Shown: positions 1-8,685, counted from the stretch's first letter. The stretch is 64,000 nt of DNA from Comamonas terrae (GCF_001544075.1 NZ_BCNT01000006.1:1-64000), one strand, 5' to 3'. Notes: generated by a model not told the origin, from the sequence alone. A program made the numbers and translations.

Positions 1-11
1 AATACCTTCAT
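1..11 (-). CDS. 5' end of a leftward gene (three codons visible)
   Basis: On the minus strand an ATG at 11-9 is followed by AAG GTA and then the window edge. An AAGGAG ribosome binding site lies at 25-20, eight bases before the ATG, which is near-ideal spacing. Only Met-Lys-Val can be read, so the product is unknown. The crotonase-like gene upstream and the two palindromes behind this start suggest an acyl-CoA or branched-chain catabolic gene, but that is inference. Confidence 0.6.
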
Positions 12-43
12 TGCTGCGGCTCCTTCATGATTACTGCATTGAC

Positions 44-55
44 GTTTACGTAAAC
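44..55. promoter_or_regulatory. Perfect 12-bp palindrome GTTTACGTAAAC
   Basis: GTTTACGTAAAC is its own reverse complement and sits 33 bases upstream of the leftward start codon at 11. A TTTACGTAAA core recalls sites attributed to MerR-family (LiuR-type) regulators of branched-chain acyl-CoA catabolism. That assignment is from memory and context, not tested. Confidence 0.6.
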
Positions 56-135
56 TGGATTCATTTTATGCGGCACTGCAACAGCTGCTGCAAAAATTCC
101 GGCTGCCGGTGGATGGCCGGCCAGCCGAGCCGACG

Positions 136-167
136 GCATAAAAACGAACGACCGTTCAATTTTATGC
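136..167. promoter_or_regulatory. 32-bp interrupted palindrome, probable TetR-type operator
   Basis: Outer arms GCATAAAA (136-143) and TTTTATGC (160-167) and inner arms GAACG (146-150) and CGTTC (153-157) share one centre, so 13 of 16 base pairs match. A GAACG-N2-CGTTC core is typical of TetR/AcrR operators. It lies about 125 bases upstream of the leftward start at 11 and just beyond the 3' end of the gene at 260. Confidence 0.55.
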
Positions 168-259
168 ATGACTTGCGCAAAACCGAAGACCTTTTGCCGG
201 TTGAATCAGGGTAATACCTAGGTATTCCACCCTGCATCATGCGGGCCAGGCCGGACGCA

Positions 260-1051
260 TCAGGACTGCCAGCGCGGCGCACGCTTTTGCACAAATGCCT
301 GGGCGCCTTCCTGGGCATCCACGTCCATCATATTGGAGGCCATGGTCTGCCCGGCCAGCTGGTAGGCCGCTTCCACGCCCATTTCGCGCTGGCGATAGAC
401 CAGCGCCTTGCCCATGGCGATGGCCGTGCGCGGCTTGCTCACGATGGCCTGTACCAGGCGCTCTATTTCGGCATCGAGCCGGTCCGCAGCGACGACGCCA
501 TTGAGCAGCCCGTACTCCATGGCCTGGGCTGCGTTGATGAATTCGCCGGTCAGCAGCATCTCCATGGCTTTCTTGGCCGGCATGTTGCGCACCAGCGGCA
601 CGCTGGGCGTGGCGCAGAACAGGCCGTACTGGATGCCGCTGGTGGCAAAGCGGGCTTGGTCGCTGGCCACTGCCAGATCGCACTGCGCCACCAGCTGGCA
701 GCCGGCCGCCGTCGCAATGCCGTGCACGCGCGCAATGACCGGCACGGCCAGCTTCTGGATGGCCAGCATGACGCGGCTGCACCGGGCAAACAGCTGCTGG
801 TAATAGGCCAGCTCGGGATGGGCGGCCATGTCCTTGAGGTTGTGCCCCGCGCAAAAGGCCTTGCCGCTGGCCGCCAGCACCACCACGCGCGCCGATGCGT
901 CGCAGGCGATCGCATCCAGGGCCTGCTGCAGGGCCTCCAGCATTTGCTCTCCCAGCGCGTTGAAGCGCTGCGGATCATCCAGCGTCAGCCGCACGACGCC
1001 GCGTTCGTCCTTTTCCATCCGCACCAGCGCTGGCTGCCGAGCTTGTGTCAC
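260..1051 (-). CDS. Enoyl-CoA hydratase/isomerase (crotonase) family protein, ECHDC3-like
   Basis: A 263-residue crotonase-fold protein. The first oxyanion-hole segment is CAGHNLKDM near residues 67-75 and the second is in AAGCQL near 116. The residues matching the two catalytic glutamates of rat enoyl-CoA hydratase (E144, E164) appear to be Gln119 and Gly139, so ordinary hydratase activity is doubtful. The overall pattern resembles the ECHDC3 subgroup, whose reaction I do not know. The GTG start is chosen because AAGGAG lies seven bases before it; the nearby ATG runs straight into a stop. It lies 40 bp downstream of the deacetylase gene on the same strand, and may be cotranscribed with it. 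Confidence 0.85.
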   Translation of the reverse strand: MTQARQPALVRMEKDERGVVRLTLDDPQRFNALGEQMLEALQQALDAIACDASARVVVLAASGKAFCAGHNLKDMAAHPELAYYQQLFARCSRVMLAIQKLAVPVIARVHGIATAAGCQLVAQCDLAVASDQARFATSGIQYGLFCATPSVPLVRNMPAKKAMEMLLTGEFINAAQAMEYGLLNGVVAADRLDAEIERLVQAIVSKPRTAIAMGKALVYRQREMGVEAAYQLAGQTMASNMMDVDAQEGAQAFVQKRAPRWQS

Positions 1052-1091
1052 AGCATGTCTCCTTCACTTCCAAAGGGCCTGCCAGGCCGCA

Positions 1092-2051
1092 TCAGATATC
1101 GGCGAGAACCCTCACATGGGCCTCCACGCTGCGCGCCAGCGCAGACATCACATAGCCGCCTTCCAGACAGGACACGATGCGTCCCTTGGCATAGCGCCGC
1201 GCAATATCCTTGACCCGGGTGGTGATCCAGGCGAAGTCATTCTCGGTCATGCCCAGTTGCCCCATATCGTCTTCGCGATGGGCATCGAAGCCGGCGCTGA
1301 TGAAGATCATCTCGGGCTTGAACGACTCCAGCCGCGGAATCCACATCATCTCGACGATCTCCCGGATGTCCATGCCCTTGGTATACGCGGGCACGGGCAC
1401 GTTGAGCATGTTGGGGGCCGGGTCCTTGTCGCCGCTGAACGGATAGAACGGATGCTGGAAGATGCCGCACATCAGCACGCGCTCGTCGCCGGCCAGGATG
1501 TCCTCCGTGCCGTTGCCATGGTGCACGTCGAAATCGATGACAGCCACGCGGCGCAGCTGGTAGCGCTCCAGTGCATATTTGACGGCAATGGCCACGTTGT
1601 TGAAGAAGCAGAAGCCCATGGCCTGGTTGCGCGTGGCATGGTGGCCGGGCGGGCGCACGGCGCAGAAGGCATTTTCCAGCTCGCCGGCCATGACGGCATC
1701 GGTCGCGGCCAGGGCCGCACCGGCCGCCCGCAGCGCGGCCTTGAAGGTATGGCGGTTGATGGAGGTATCGGTATCGATCTGCCGGTGTTCGGGGCCGCCG
1801 GCCTGCAGCTCCTGCTCCAGGCGGCTGGTCAACCCCTGCAAAGCCGCCACATGCATGGCGTCATGCGCCAGCTCCACTTCGGTCAGCGATGCTTCGGGCG
1901 CGTCGCGCCGGTCCAGCGCGTCGCTCACGCCCGTGATGAGCAACCGGTCTTCGATGGCATCCAGGCGTGCAGGGCACTCGGGATGCCCCGGCCCCATTTC
2001 GTGCAGCCAGCAGTCCCGGTGGGTGAAATATCCTGTCTTGCCCACAGTCAT
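1092..2051 (-). CDS. Class II histone deacetylase-like amidohydrolase
   Basis: From the ATG at 2051 the protein has 319 residues and the arginase/deacetylase fold signatures RPPGHHA (133-139) and DFDVHHGNG (173-181). Asp175, His177 and Asp256 (SAGFDAH) are the expected zinc ligands. Bacterial members remove acetyl or similar acyl groups from small amines such as polyamines, or from proteins; the substrate here cannot be read. The start is uncertain: GGAG is only two bases before this ATG, so the GTG at 2045 (spacing eight) is a good alternative. The moxR gene starts divergently only 36 bp away. Confidence 0.85.
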   Translation of the reverse strand: MTVGKTGYFTHRDCWLHEMGPGHPECPARLDAIEDRLLITGVSDALDRRDAPEASLTEVELAHDAMHVAALQGLTSRLEQELQAGGPEHRQIDTDTSINRHTFKAALRAAGAALAATDAVMAGELENAFCAVRPPGHHATRNQAMGFCFFNNVAIAVKYALERYQLRRVAVIDFDVHHGNGTEDILAGDERVLMCGIFQHPFYPFSGDKDPAPNMLNVPVPAYTKGMDIREIVEMMWIPRLESFKPEMIFISAGFDAHREDDMGQLGMTENDFAWITTRVKDIARRYAKGRIVSCLEGGYVMSALARSVEAHVRVLADI

Positions 2052-2087
2052 GTCTCCGCAATCGTTTTTTTGGGATAACGTCGCGCC

Positions 2088-3008
2088 ATGCACGCTCAGC
2101 ACACAATCAACGCGTTACTGAATCAGCTTAACACGGTAATGGAGGGCAAGCCGGACCAGGTCAGGGACAGCGTGGCCTGCCTGATCGCGGGCGGGCATTT
2201 GCTGATCGAGGACGTGCCCGGCGTGGGCAAGACCACGCTGGCCCATGCGCTGGCCCGCAGCTTCGGCCTGCAGTTCTCTCGCGTGCAGTTCACGGCCGAC
2301 CTCATGCCCAGCGACCTGACAGGCGTTTCCATCTACGACCGAGCCAGCGAGGCCTTTGCCTTCCATACCGGCCCCATCTTTGCCCAGGTGCTGCTGGCCG
2401 ACGAAATCAACCGCGCCAGCCCCAAGACACAGAGCGCGCTGCTGGAGGCCATGGAGGAACGCCAGGTCACGGCCGAGGGCCGCACGCACAGCCTGCCGGC
2501 GCCGTTTTTCGTGATTGCCACGCAGAACCCGCTGGAGCAGCTGGGCACGTTTGCGTTGCCCGAAAGCCAGCTGGACCGCTTCCTGATGCGCGTCAGCCTC
2601 GGCTATCCGCATCGTGCGGCAGAGCGGCTGCTGCTGGCGGGCAATGGCCGGCGCGCCACGGCCGAGGCGCTGCTGCCCGTTGTCTCCCACGGGCAGCTGC
2701 AGCAGCTGCAGCTGCTCGCGCTGGAAATACATGCCAGCGATGCGCTGCTGGACTATGTGCAGGACCTCGTGGACGCCACGCGCAACGGCCAGTGGTTCGT
2801 GCAGGGCCTGTCGCCCCGGGCCGCCATCGCCCTTTTGCGCGCCGCCAAGGCGGTGGCCCTCATGCAGGGGCGCGACTATGTGGCGCCCGACGACGTGCAG
2901 GCCATACTGCCGCAGGTGGCAGCCCACCGTCTCGTGCCCGTGGGCAATGCGGGCCGCGGGGCGGCCGAGCAGGTGCGCGCCATGATGCACGCCGTGCCGC
3001 TGCCGTGA
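2088..3008 (+). CDS. moxR: MoxR-family AAA+ ATPase
   Basis: A 306-residue AAA+ ATPase with Walker A DVPGVGKTT (42-50) and Walker B LLADEINR (102-109), followed by the family segment SALLEAMEERQVT and a C-terminal lid domain. MoxR proteins are chaperone-like ATPases that usually work with von Willebrand-type or DUF58 partners at the envelope. It is the first gene of a chain in which every junction overlaps: its TGA shares bases with the next ATG. No good Shine-Dalgarno precedes the ATG. The start fits the family N-terminus, which runs through an amphipathic helix into ACLIAGGHLLIEDVPG. Confidence 0.93.
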   Translation: MHAQHTINALLNQLNTVMEGKPDQVRDSVACLIAGGHLLIEDVPGVGKTTLAHALARSFGLQFSRVQFTADLMPSDLTGVSIYDRASEAFAFHTGPIFAQVLLADEINRASPKTQSALLEAMEERQVTAEGRTHSLPAPFFVIATQNPLEQLGTFALPESQLDRFLMRVSLGYPHRAAERLLLAGNGRRATAEALLPVVSHGQLQQLQLLALEIHASDALLDYVQDLVDATRNGQWFVQGLSPRAAIALLRAAKAVALMQGRDYVAPDDVQAILPQVAAHRLVPVGNAGRGAAEQVRAMMHAVPLP

Positions 3009-3991
3009 TGCCGGTGTCGCCCGCCGCCCGGATCCGCCGCTGGATATTGGCGCGCCAGCCCCGCACGGACCAGCTCACGCTCACGCAGGCCAATGTCTAC
3101 ATACTGCCTTCGCGCGCCGGCTGGGCCCTGCTGCTGACGCTGCTGGTGCTGCTGGTGGCGGCCATCAACTACCAGCTCAAACTGGGCTACCTGCTGACCT
3201 TTCTGCTGGCGGGCAGCGCCGCGGCCAGTATGATCGTGGGCCACGCCAATCTGCGCGGGCTGCGCCTGCAGCTGCAGGGCGCCGGCGGCGGCTTCGCCCA
3301 TGCGCCGCTGTCCATGCGCATCATGCTGGGCAACCCGGGACGGGGCCGGCGATGGGGCATCGGCCTGGCTCTTCACGAAGCGGCAAAAGCCAGGCCCGGC
3401 GACTGGACCTGGGTGGACGTGCCCGAGCAGTCCGGCACGCCGGCCGAGCTGGCCTTCACGCCCCGGCAGCGGGGCCTGCACGCCCTGCCGGCAGTCCAGG
3501 TGCTCACCCGCTATCCACTGGGTGCGTTCAAGGTCTGGGCCATCTGGCGCCCACAGACCCGGGTCTGGATCTATCCGGCGCCCGAGGCCCATCCGCCGCC
3601 GCTGCCCGAAGCCAGCCCCGAATCCGGCGGCCAGGGCCATGCCGCCGTGCGCAGCGGCGACGAGTTCGACGGCGTACGTGCCTACCGGCCCGGGGATTCG
3701 CTCAAGCTCGTGGTCTGGAAAAAGGCGGCCCAGGCCTTTGCCACGGGCAGCCATCAGCTCATCAGCCGCGACCGCCCCTATGCAAGCCAGCACAGGCTGT
3801 GGCTGGATGCGCGCGCCACGGGCTTGCACGATCCGGAAGCCTGCCTTTCGCGGCTGGCGGCCTGGGTGCTGCTGGCGCAGCAGCAGGGCCATACCTGGGG
3901 GCTGCGCCTGCCCCACGGCCAGGAAATCGCGCCCGACAGCGGAGCGGCCCATGCAACGCGCTGCCTCGAAGCGCTAGCGGCCTGCCCATGA
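3008..3991 (+). CDS. DUF58 domain membrane-anchored protein
   Basis: A 327-residue protein. Two hydrophobic segments near residues 38-80 (GWALLLTLLVLLVAAINYQL and the next helix) come first. The DUF58 core follows, with the typical GDEFDGVRAYRPGDSLKLVVWK region in the second half. DUF58 proteins have a von Willebrand A-like fold and are regular partners of MoxR ATPases. The ATG at 3008 overlaps the moxR stop as TGATG, and its own stop overlaps the next start as ATGA, so the genes are translationally coupled. The exact role is unknown. Confidence 0.88.
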   Translation: MPVSPAARIRRWILARQPRTDQLTLTQANVYILPSRAGWALLLTLLVLLVAAINYQLKLGYLLTFLLAGSAAASMIVGHANLRGLRLQLQGAGGGFAHAPLSMRIMLGNPGRGRRWGIGLALHEAAKARPGDWTWVDVPEQSGTPAELAFTPRQRGLHALPAVQVLTRYPLGAFKVWAIWRPQTRVWIYPAPEAHPPPLPEASPESGGQGHAAVRSGDEFDGVRAYRPGDSLKLVVWKKAAQAFATGSHQLISRDRPYASQHRLWLDARATGLHDPEACLSRLAAWVLLAQQQGHTWGLRLPHGQEIAPDSGAAHATRCLEALAACP

Positions 3992-6180
3992 ACCACAGCT
4001 CTTCCATGGCCGACCTGTCCGCTACCCTGGCGCCTGAAAGCCTGCGCCAGCGGCTCGCCGCGCTGCCGCGCGATGCGCGCGACACCCTGTTCCTGCTGGC
4101 CGTCATCGCCTGGGTGCTGCTGCCGCAGGCCTCCCACACGCCCTGGTGGACCAGTGCCTTCGCCGCCAGCCTGCTGCTGTGGCGGGGCCAGTTGGCCTGG
4201 AAGGCCGCGCCCCTGCCCGGCCGCATGGTGCTGGCCGGCCTGCTGCTGGTGGCGGTTGCCGCGACCTGGGCCACCCACCGCACCCTGGTCGGCAGGGATG
4301 CCGGCGTGACGCTGGTCGTCCTGCTCCTGGCCTTGAAGACCCTGGAGCTTCGCGCGCGGCGCGACGCCATGGTGGTTTTCTTCCTGGGCTTTTTCGCGCT
4401 GCTGAGCAATTTCTTCCATTCGCAGTCGCCTCTCATGGCCCTGGCCATGATCGCCGGGCTCGTGGGCCTGCTCACCGCGCTGGTCAATGCCCACATGACG
4501 GCGGGCAAGCCGCCGCTGCTGCAGGCGCTGCGCACCGCCGCGCTGCTGACGCTGTGCGGCGCGCCGGTCATGCTGGCGCTGTTCATGTTCTTTCCGCGCA
4601 TGGCGCCGCTGTGGGGCGTTGCGTCCGCCGACCTGGCCGGCCGCAGCGGCCTGTCGGAAAACATGCGGGTAGGCGAAGTCGCATCGCTGGCGCTGGACGA
4701 CAGCGTGGCCCTGCGCCTGCGCTTTCTCACGCCCGGCGGCACGGCGCCGCCGGCAGCGGCCCTGTATTTCCGCGGTCCCGTGCTCGCGCACTTCGACGGC
4801 CGCAACTGGAGCGCTTGGCAGGCCGATCCCGCCGCATCGGCCCTGGAAATGCCGCAGCTGCGCGTGAGCGGCGAGCCGCTGCGCTACGAGATGCTGATCG
4901 AGCCCAGCAAGCGCCGCTGGCTGACCCTGCTCGACGCCGCGCGCGACGCGCCGCAACTGCCCGAAGGCGCATCCGTGGGCCGCGCCCGCATGGGAGGCGA
5001 GCTGCAATGGATCACGCAGCGGCCGATCACCGATGTGCTGCGCGTCCATGCCCAGAGCCATACGCAATTCCAGTACGGCCCGCGAGAGGCCACGCCCGAG
5101 CTGCAGCGCTATCTGCAGCTGCCGCCCGAGGGCAGCCCGGGCGGCAACCCGCGTACGCGCGCCCTGGGGCAGCAGCTGCTGGCCTCCATGGCCGGCCCCC
5201 GCTACACCCCGGCCCTGGTGCAGAAAGCACTGGAGCGGCTGCGCAGCGGCGGCTATGTCTATACGCTGGAACCCGGCGTGGTCGATGCGCTGCACACTGC
5301 CGACGATTTCTGGTTCGACAGCAAGCAGGGCTTTTGCGAGCACATCGCCTCGGCCTTTGCCGTGCTCATGCGCAGCATGGGCGTGCCGGCCCGCATCGTC
5401 ACCGGCTACCAGGGCGGCGAACGCAACGCCGTGGACGGTTACTGGACCGTGCGCAACAGCGACGCACATGCCTGGGCCGAAGTCTGGGTCGCCGGCCAGG
5501 GCTGGACGCGCGTGGACCCCACGGCCGCGGTCTCGCCCGCGCGCGTGGGCCAGTTCCAGCGCCTGCAGGCGCCGCGCGGCGCCCTTGCCAGCGCCATGGG
5601 CAACCTGGTCGATACCGGCACGCTGCAGGCGCTGCGCGCCTTCTGGGAAGCCGCCAACCATCGCTGGAACCAGTGGGTGATCAACTACACGCAAAGCCGC
5701 CAGCTCCATTTGCTGCAGGGCCTGGGCCTGCAGTCGCCCGACTGGACGGATCTGCTGCGCCTGCTGGGCGCCAGCCTGGGCACCCTGGCCTTGCTGTGGC
5801 TGCTCTGGGCCCGCATGACGCGACCGCGCCCCGATGCCTGGAGCCAGTTGCTCGGCGAAGCCAGGGCCCGGCTGCAGCGCAGCGGCATTGCCGCGGGGCC
5901 CGCCACCTCGGCGCGCGCCATGGCCTTGCAGGTGCAGGCCCGCTGGCAGACCACCCACGAGCCCTGGGCCCGGGCAATGGGCCAGTGGCTGCTGGACATG
6001 GAGAAACTGCGCTACGCGCCACGCCCGCAGCCGGATTGCGTCGCCGAGCTGGCCTCGCTGCGCCGGCGCTGGCGCCAGCTGCGCGCCTTGCCGTGGCCGC
6101 CAGCCACCCAGGCCTGCGCCGACAAACCCGACGTGAACCCGCCAGCCGCCGCAGGCCTGCACTCATCCGCCACCTCATGA
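3988..6180 (+). CDS. tgpA: TgpA-type membrane transglutaminase-like protein
   Basis: A 730-residue protein. About six membrane helices fill residues 30-210, a periplasmic domain follows, then a transglutaminase core with a full triad: Cys450 in QGFCEH, His494 in NSDAHAW and Asp510 in RVDPTAA. A further helix near 595-612 (LLGASLGTLALLWLLWARM) precedes a cytoplasmic DUF4129-like tail. This matches the TgpA (DUF3488-transglutaminase-DUF4129) architecture; TgpA is essential in Pseudomonas aeruginosa. The ATG at 3988 overlaps the DUF58 stop, and its TGA overlaps the mltB start. Substrate is unknown, probably envelope protein or peptidoglycan-linked peptide. Confidence 0.9.
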   Translation: MNHSSSMADLSATLAPESLRQRLAALPRDARDTLFLLAVIAWVLLPQASHTPWWTSAFAASLLLWRGQLAWKAAPLPGRMVLAGLLLVAVAATWATHRTLVGRDAGVTLVVLLLALKTLELRARRDAMVVFFLGFFALLSNFFHSQSPLMALAMIAGLVGLLTALVNAHMTAGKPPLLQALRTAALLTLCGAPVMLALFMFFPRMAPLWGVASADLAGRSGLSENMRVGEVASLALDDSVALRLRFLTPGGTAPPAAALYFRGPVLAHFDGRNWSAWQADPAASALEMPQLRVSGEPLRYEMLIEPSKRRWLTLLDAARDAPQLPEGASVGRARMGGELQWITQRPITDVLRVHAQSHTQFQYGPREATPELQRYLQLPPEGSPGGNPRTRALGQQLLASMAGPRYTPALVQKALERLRSGGYVYTLEPGVVDALHTADDFWFDSKQGFCEHIASAFAVLMRSMGVPARIVTGYQGGERNAVDGYWTVRNSDAHAWAEVWVAGQGWTRVDPTAAVSPARVGQFQRLQAPRGALASAMGNLVDTGTLQALRAFWEAANHRWNQWVINYTQSRQLHLLQGLGLQSPDWTDLLRLLGASLGTLALLWLLWARMTRPRPDAWSQLLGEARARLQRSGIAAGPATSARAMALQVQARWQTTHEPWARAMGQWLLDMEKLRYAPRPQPDCVAELASLRRRWRQLRALPWPPATQACADKPDVNPPAAAGLHSSATS

Positions 6181-7322
6181 CATCCATGCAATCACCCGCC
6201 CGCACCGCCCTGTCCGTGGCCTTCTCAATGGCACTTTCGCTAGGGCTGGCCCTGGTCCATCCGGCTGCCGCCCAGGCCGCGCCACAGCATGCCAAAGGCG
6301 CCGGAAAGGCCGCTGCCAGCCAGCCAGCGGCGGACATCTACTACGCCGGCCGGCCCGACGCCATGCTGCTGGCCGCCGAGATTGCCGAACACCACGGCCT
6401 GCCGCGCGAGTGGGTGGAAAGCATGCTGGGCCAGGCCCGCTTCCTGCCGCAAGTGCCCAGGCTGGTGACGCCGCCGGCGCGCGGCTTCGTCAAGAACTGG
6501 ACGGTGTACCGCAGCCGCTTCGTCGAGCCCATACGCATCCGTGCGGGCGTGGATTTCTGGCGGGCCCACCGCGAAGCCCTGGAGCGGGCCGAGCGCCAGT
6601 TCGGCGTGCCCGCCGAAATCATCGTGGGCATCATCGGCGTGGAGACCATCTACGGCCGGCAGATGGGCAATTTCCGCGTCATGGACGCACTGGCCACGCT
6701 GTCGCTGGACTTTCCCCGTGCCCATCCGCGCGCCCAGGCGCGTACCGAATATTTCCGCGGCGAACTGGCGCAGATGCTGCTCACGGCCTACCGCTCGGGC
6801 ATCGATCCGTTCTCCATCCGCGGCAGCTATGCGGGCGCCATGGGCATGGGCCAGTTCATGCCCACGAGCTGGGACAAATGGGCCGTGGACTTCGACGGCG
6901 ACGGCCGCATCGACATGTTCAACAGCGCAGCCGATGCCATCGGCTCGGTGGCCAATTACTTCGTGGGCCATGGCTGGCAAAGCGGCCTGCCCTCCACCTT
7001 CGCGGTGGACATGCAGGCCGGGGGCCAGGACCTGGCCGCGCTGCAGGCCCCCGACATCCTGCCCAGCTTCACCGCGGCGCAGATGGCCGCCCGGGGCGTG
7101 CGCGTGCTGGGCGGAGAAAGCTACCAGCGTCCGCTGGCGCTGATCACGCTGGAAAACGGCAGCTCCGGCCCCACGCAATACCTGGCCGGCACCGAGAACT
7201 TCTATGCGATCACGCGCTACAACTGGTCGGCCTTCTATGCGCTGTCGGTGATCGAGCTGGGTCAGCGCGTGCACGAAGCCTATCGGGCCGGACAGCAGGC
7301 CAGCGCCTCTGGCAATCCATAA
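6177..7322 (+). CDS. mltB: Lytic murein transglycosylase B
   Basis: A 381-residue exported SLT_2 (MltB) family protein. A signal peptide occupies roughly residues 1-36 (ALSVAFSMALSLGLALV, then AQAAP). The catalytic glutamate is Glu156 in GIIGVETIYGRQMG, and GSYAGAMGMGQFMPTSW is the other family hallmark. There is no lipobox, so it is probably soluble periplasmic rather than a lipoprotein. It cleaves the MurNAc-GlcNAc bond of peptidoglycan, leaving a 1,6-anhydro end. Its ATG overlaps the tgpA stop (ATGA), which ties a wall-cutting enzyme to the MoxR/DUF58/TgpA set. A hairpin repeat follows directly. Confidence 0.93.
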   Translation: MTSMQSPARTALSVAFSMALSLGLALVHPAAAQAAPQHAKGAGKAAASQPAADIYYAGRPDAMLLAAEIAEHHGLPREWVESMLGQARFLPQVPRLVTPPARGFVKNWTVYRSRFVEPIRIRAGVDFWRAHREALERAERQFGVPAEIIVGIIGVETIYGRQMGNFRVMDALATLSLDFPRAHPRAQARTEYFRGELAQMLLTAYRSGIDPFSIRGSYAGAMGMGQFMPTSWDKWAVDFDGDGRIDMFNSAADAIGSVANYFVGHGWQSGLPSTFAVDMQAGGQDLAALQAPDILPSFTAAQMAARGVRVLGGESYQRPLALITLENGSSGPTQYLAGTENFYAITRYNWSAFYALSVIELGQRVHEAYRAGQQASASGNP

Positions 7323-7329
7323 GAAAAAA

Positions 7330-7373
7330 GCCTCCAGCGCTTATGGAGCAAGCGCTGGAAGCTATGCAATCAG
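7330..7373. repeat. Dispersed palindromic repeat, copy A; also likely bidirectional terminator
   Basis: A ten-base stem TCCAGCGCTT (7333-7342) pairs with AAGCGCTGGA (7350-7359) around a seven-base loop. It lies between two convergent genes. On the minus strand it reads AGCTTCCAGCGCTTGC... and ends in a run of T. The AGCGCTT core and the AGCTAT flank recur near 25070, 31400, 48045 and 62975. Confidence 0.7.
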
Positions 7374-7386
7374 GAGTGCAGGCAAC

Positions 7387-8685
7387 TCAAGGGCGACGCA
7401 TATGGCACAGGGACGGCTGCTCGGCATCGCGGGCCGCGATCTCGCGCACCACCCTGAAGCCATAGCCCGAGCCCTCCACATCGAAAGCCACGCCCTCGCT
7501 GCCCTTGCGCTCCATCACGCCCACCACCAGCGGCTGCTGGAACTGGTGGTCTGCGGCGCGCATCCAGCCCGAACGCCCGGCCAGCTGCACGCTGGCCTGC
7601 TCCATGGCGCGCGCCACGGCCACGGTGTCGGTGCTGCCCGCGCGCTCCATGGACTGGGCCAATGCCTCCATCATGAGCTGCATGCGCATGTGCACATAGT
7701 CGTCCTCGTTGCGCGGAAAGCGCTGGCGGAAAGCCTGGTAGAACGCCCGGCTGTCGGCCACAGGCACATTGGGCAGCCAGTCGGCCACGGCCAGCACCTT
7801 GCCGACGCCGGCGTCGCCCAGCGCGGCGGGCGCGCCCAACGCATTGCCGTAGAAGGTGTAAAAGCGCCCCTCGTACCCTGCCTCGCGCGCCGCCTTGACC
7901 AGCAGCATCAGGTCATTGCCCCAGTTGCCCGTGATCACCGCCTGGGCGCCGCTTTGCCGGATCTTGGCCGCATAGGGCGCGAAGTCCTTGACGCGGCCCA
8001 CCGGATGCAGCTCGTCGCCCACGATGCGGATGTCCGGACGCTGCACGGCCAATTGCCGGCGCGCCTCGCGCAGCACGGCCTGGCCGAAGCTGTAGTCCTG
8101 CCCGATCAGATAGGCGCTGTGCACGGCCTTGTCGTCCCGGATCACCTGCATCAGGGCCGCCATGCGCATGTCGGCATGGGCATCGAAGCGGAAATGCCAG
8201 AAGCTGCATTTCTCGTTGGTCAGCGCCGGGTCCACGGCCGAGTAATTGAGATACAGCACGCGGCGCTCGGGGTCGCGCTCGTTGTGCTTTTCAATCGCAT
8301 CCAGCAAGGCCGCCGCCGTGGCCGAGGAATTGCCCTGCATGACCACGCGCACGCCGTCGTCGATGGCCGAGCGCAGCGCCGACAGCGCCTCCTCGTTCTG
8401 GCCCTTGCTGTCGTAGCGCACGATGGCCAGCGGCCGGGCCCCGCCCTGCGCTGGCGGCAGCCGCACGCCGCCGCGCGCGTTCACGCGCTCGGCGGCCCAC
8501 AGCAGGTTGCGAAACACGGCCTCTCCCGTGTTGGCGAAGGGACCGGACAGGCTTTCGATCAAGGCCAGCCGGATCGGGCGGGCCTCCTTCACCGAATTCC
8601 CGGCCATGGCGTCAAAAGCGCTCAATGGTCCGGCCCATAGTGCCAACTGCAGGTATTTCAAGGCCTGGCGGCGCAATTTATTCAT
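7387..8685 (-). CDS. Branched-chain-amino-acid-type ABC transporter substrate-binding protein
   Basis: A 432-residue periplasmic binding protein of the LivK/Peripla_BP_6 type. The N-terminus has a basic stretch (NKLRRQALKYLQLALWAG) that acts as signal sequence. The binding fold begins IRLALIESLSGPFANTGEAV, and GQDYSFGQAVLREARRQL marks the second lobe. The start at 8685 is preferred because AGAGG lies about eight bases before it. No permease or ATPase genes adjoin, so it is an orphan receptor. Expected ligands are amino acids, amides or urea-like compounds, but nothing here identifies one. Confidence 0.85.
   Translation of the reverse strand: MNKLRRQALKYLQLALWAGPLSAFDAMAGNSVKEARPIRLALIESLSGPFANTGEAVFRNLLWAAERVNARGGVRLPPAQGGARPLAIVRYDSKGQNEEALSALRSAIDDGVRVVMQGNSSATAAALLDAIEKHNERDPERRVLYLNYSAVDPALTNEKCSFWHFRFDAHADMRMAALMQVIRDDKAVHSAYLIGQDYSFGQAVLREARRQLAVQRPDIRIVGDELHPVGRVKDFAPYAAKIRQSGAQAVITGNWGNDLMLLVKAAREAGYEGRFYTFYGNALGAPAALGDAGVGKVLAVADWLPNVPVADSRAFYQAFRQRFPRNEDDYVHMRMQLMMEALAQSMERAGSTDTVAVARAMEQASVQLAGRSGWMRAADHQFQQPLVVGVMERKGSEGVAFDVEGSGYGFRVVREIAARDAEQPSLCHMRRP

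Noticed and set aside
11-214. Short plus-strand frame at the left edge
   Set aside because: It overlaps two operators and the start of a leftward gene, and has neither binding site nor protein features.
3778-6162. Long open frames antisense to tgpA, and similar ones over metE (9513-11654), phoD and the amidohydrolase
   Set aside because: They are produced by the strong G/C third-position bias of the true genes on the other strand. They have Arg/Ala/Gly/His-rich composition, no family motifs and no ribosome binding sites.
4146-6176. Upstream extension of the mltB frame across tgpA
   Set aside because: The extension has only low-complexity sequence. The signal peptide begins right at 6177 and the ATGA overlap gives the proper start.
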